Translations under genes and position numbers: made by a program
Assembly (NCBI RefSeq): GCF_000260115.1
Contig: NZ_JH651379.1
Coordinates: forward strand, 1,178,001-1,242,000
Reading direction: 5' to 3'
Length of the DNA: 64,000 bases
DNA from: Galbibacter orientalis DSM 19592
GTDB taxonomy: Bacteria > Bacteroidota > Bacteroidia > Flavobacteriales > Flavobacteriaceae
The notes under the pieces: model-generated
Seen by the model: only the letters and a program-made list of their open reading frames with translations
What the model was told of the DNA's origin: nothing
The model's database searches: none
Part shown: positions 63,837 to 64,000 of the stretch, one piece after another
Position numbering within the stretch: position 1 is the first letter of the stretch
Layout of the letters: every line of letters begins with the position of its first letter

Positions 63837-64000
63837 AGTATTTAGGTTTAATGTTAGTTTTATTGAAAGGACAAGATACCAATTTTTAATTTTTGAGCTA
63901 AAAAAGTAATCGCATTTTCTTTTGTAGGGTTTGCGGTAACTTGAACGTTTATGTACTTTTACTCACTAAATGAGTTTTTATAGCTTTAAAGTCTGTTCTG
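63837..64000. other. Upstream region of the M61 gene at the window edge
   Basis: AT-rich, no gene seen. TTTTACTCAC at 63957-63966 matches the core of the activator motif found at 30.8-32.2 kb, but any promoter at the expected distance would lie beyond the window. Confidence 0.4.

Noticed and set aside
63957-63966. TTTTACTCAC core as a fourth activator site
   Set aside because: A promoter 93 bases further would lie outside the window, so it cannot be tested; short AT-rich motifs recur by chance.

Overview
The window is chromosomal DNA of a member of the Bacteroidota, almost certainly a (probably marine) Flavobacteriaceae. The reasons are AT-rich sequence, a type IX secretion sorting domain, TonB-dependent uptake, an alternative complex III operon followed by cytochrome oxidase genes, no Shine-Dalgarno motifs, and many promoters with the Bacteroidota -7 element TAnnTTTG. 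Gene names rest on motifs read by eye; no database search was possible.

Layout. 1-7 kb: end of a DUF2723 membrane protein, tRNA-Gln, a toxin-antitoxin pair, and an ISAon1/ISL3-like insertion sequence that has landed in the 3' end of a secreted S9 peptidase gene. 7-12.5 kb: rimP-nusA-infB with a terminator-like leader hairpin, then a SPOR protein. 12.6-24.2 kb: actABCDEF-coxBA, an electron-transfer operon running from quinol to oxygen. 24.4-30.6 kb: ahcY, a phosphopantetheinyl transferase, a vitamin-uptake cluster (thiamine-binding protein, PnuC-type transporter, NadR-like kinase, DUF4301) and a lipoprotein.

30.6-36.8 kb is the most unusual part. Three small secreted PepSY-like paralogues lie in tandem. 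Each has a sigma-54 type -24/-12 promoter and upstream repeats of a short motif. The promoter-proximal motif lies exactly 93 bp from the -24 GG in all three. Next to them are an NtrC-type sigma-54 activator and a hybrid histidine kinase carrying receiver and HPt domains. Together they look like a self-contained signalling island.

36.8-48 kb: a TPP riboswitch and TonB receptor (thiamine uptake), Crp-like regulator, AhpD-like protein, DJ-1/PfpI lipoprotein, 5'-nucleotidase, degenerate Rieske-like lipoprotein, greA (also with a leader hairpin), a sugar isomerase-like/deacetylase/permease operon, and CYTH and NAD(P)-binding genes. 48-64 kb: dinB, a 1551-residue secreted nuclease-like protein with lamin-tail domains, an exonuclease/GIY-YIG fusion, a GH43 glycosidase, lipoproteins, and M13 and M61 peptidases. 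At least three families of short dispersed repeats sit between genes. No CRISPR array, rRNA operon or prophage was seen.
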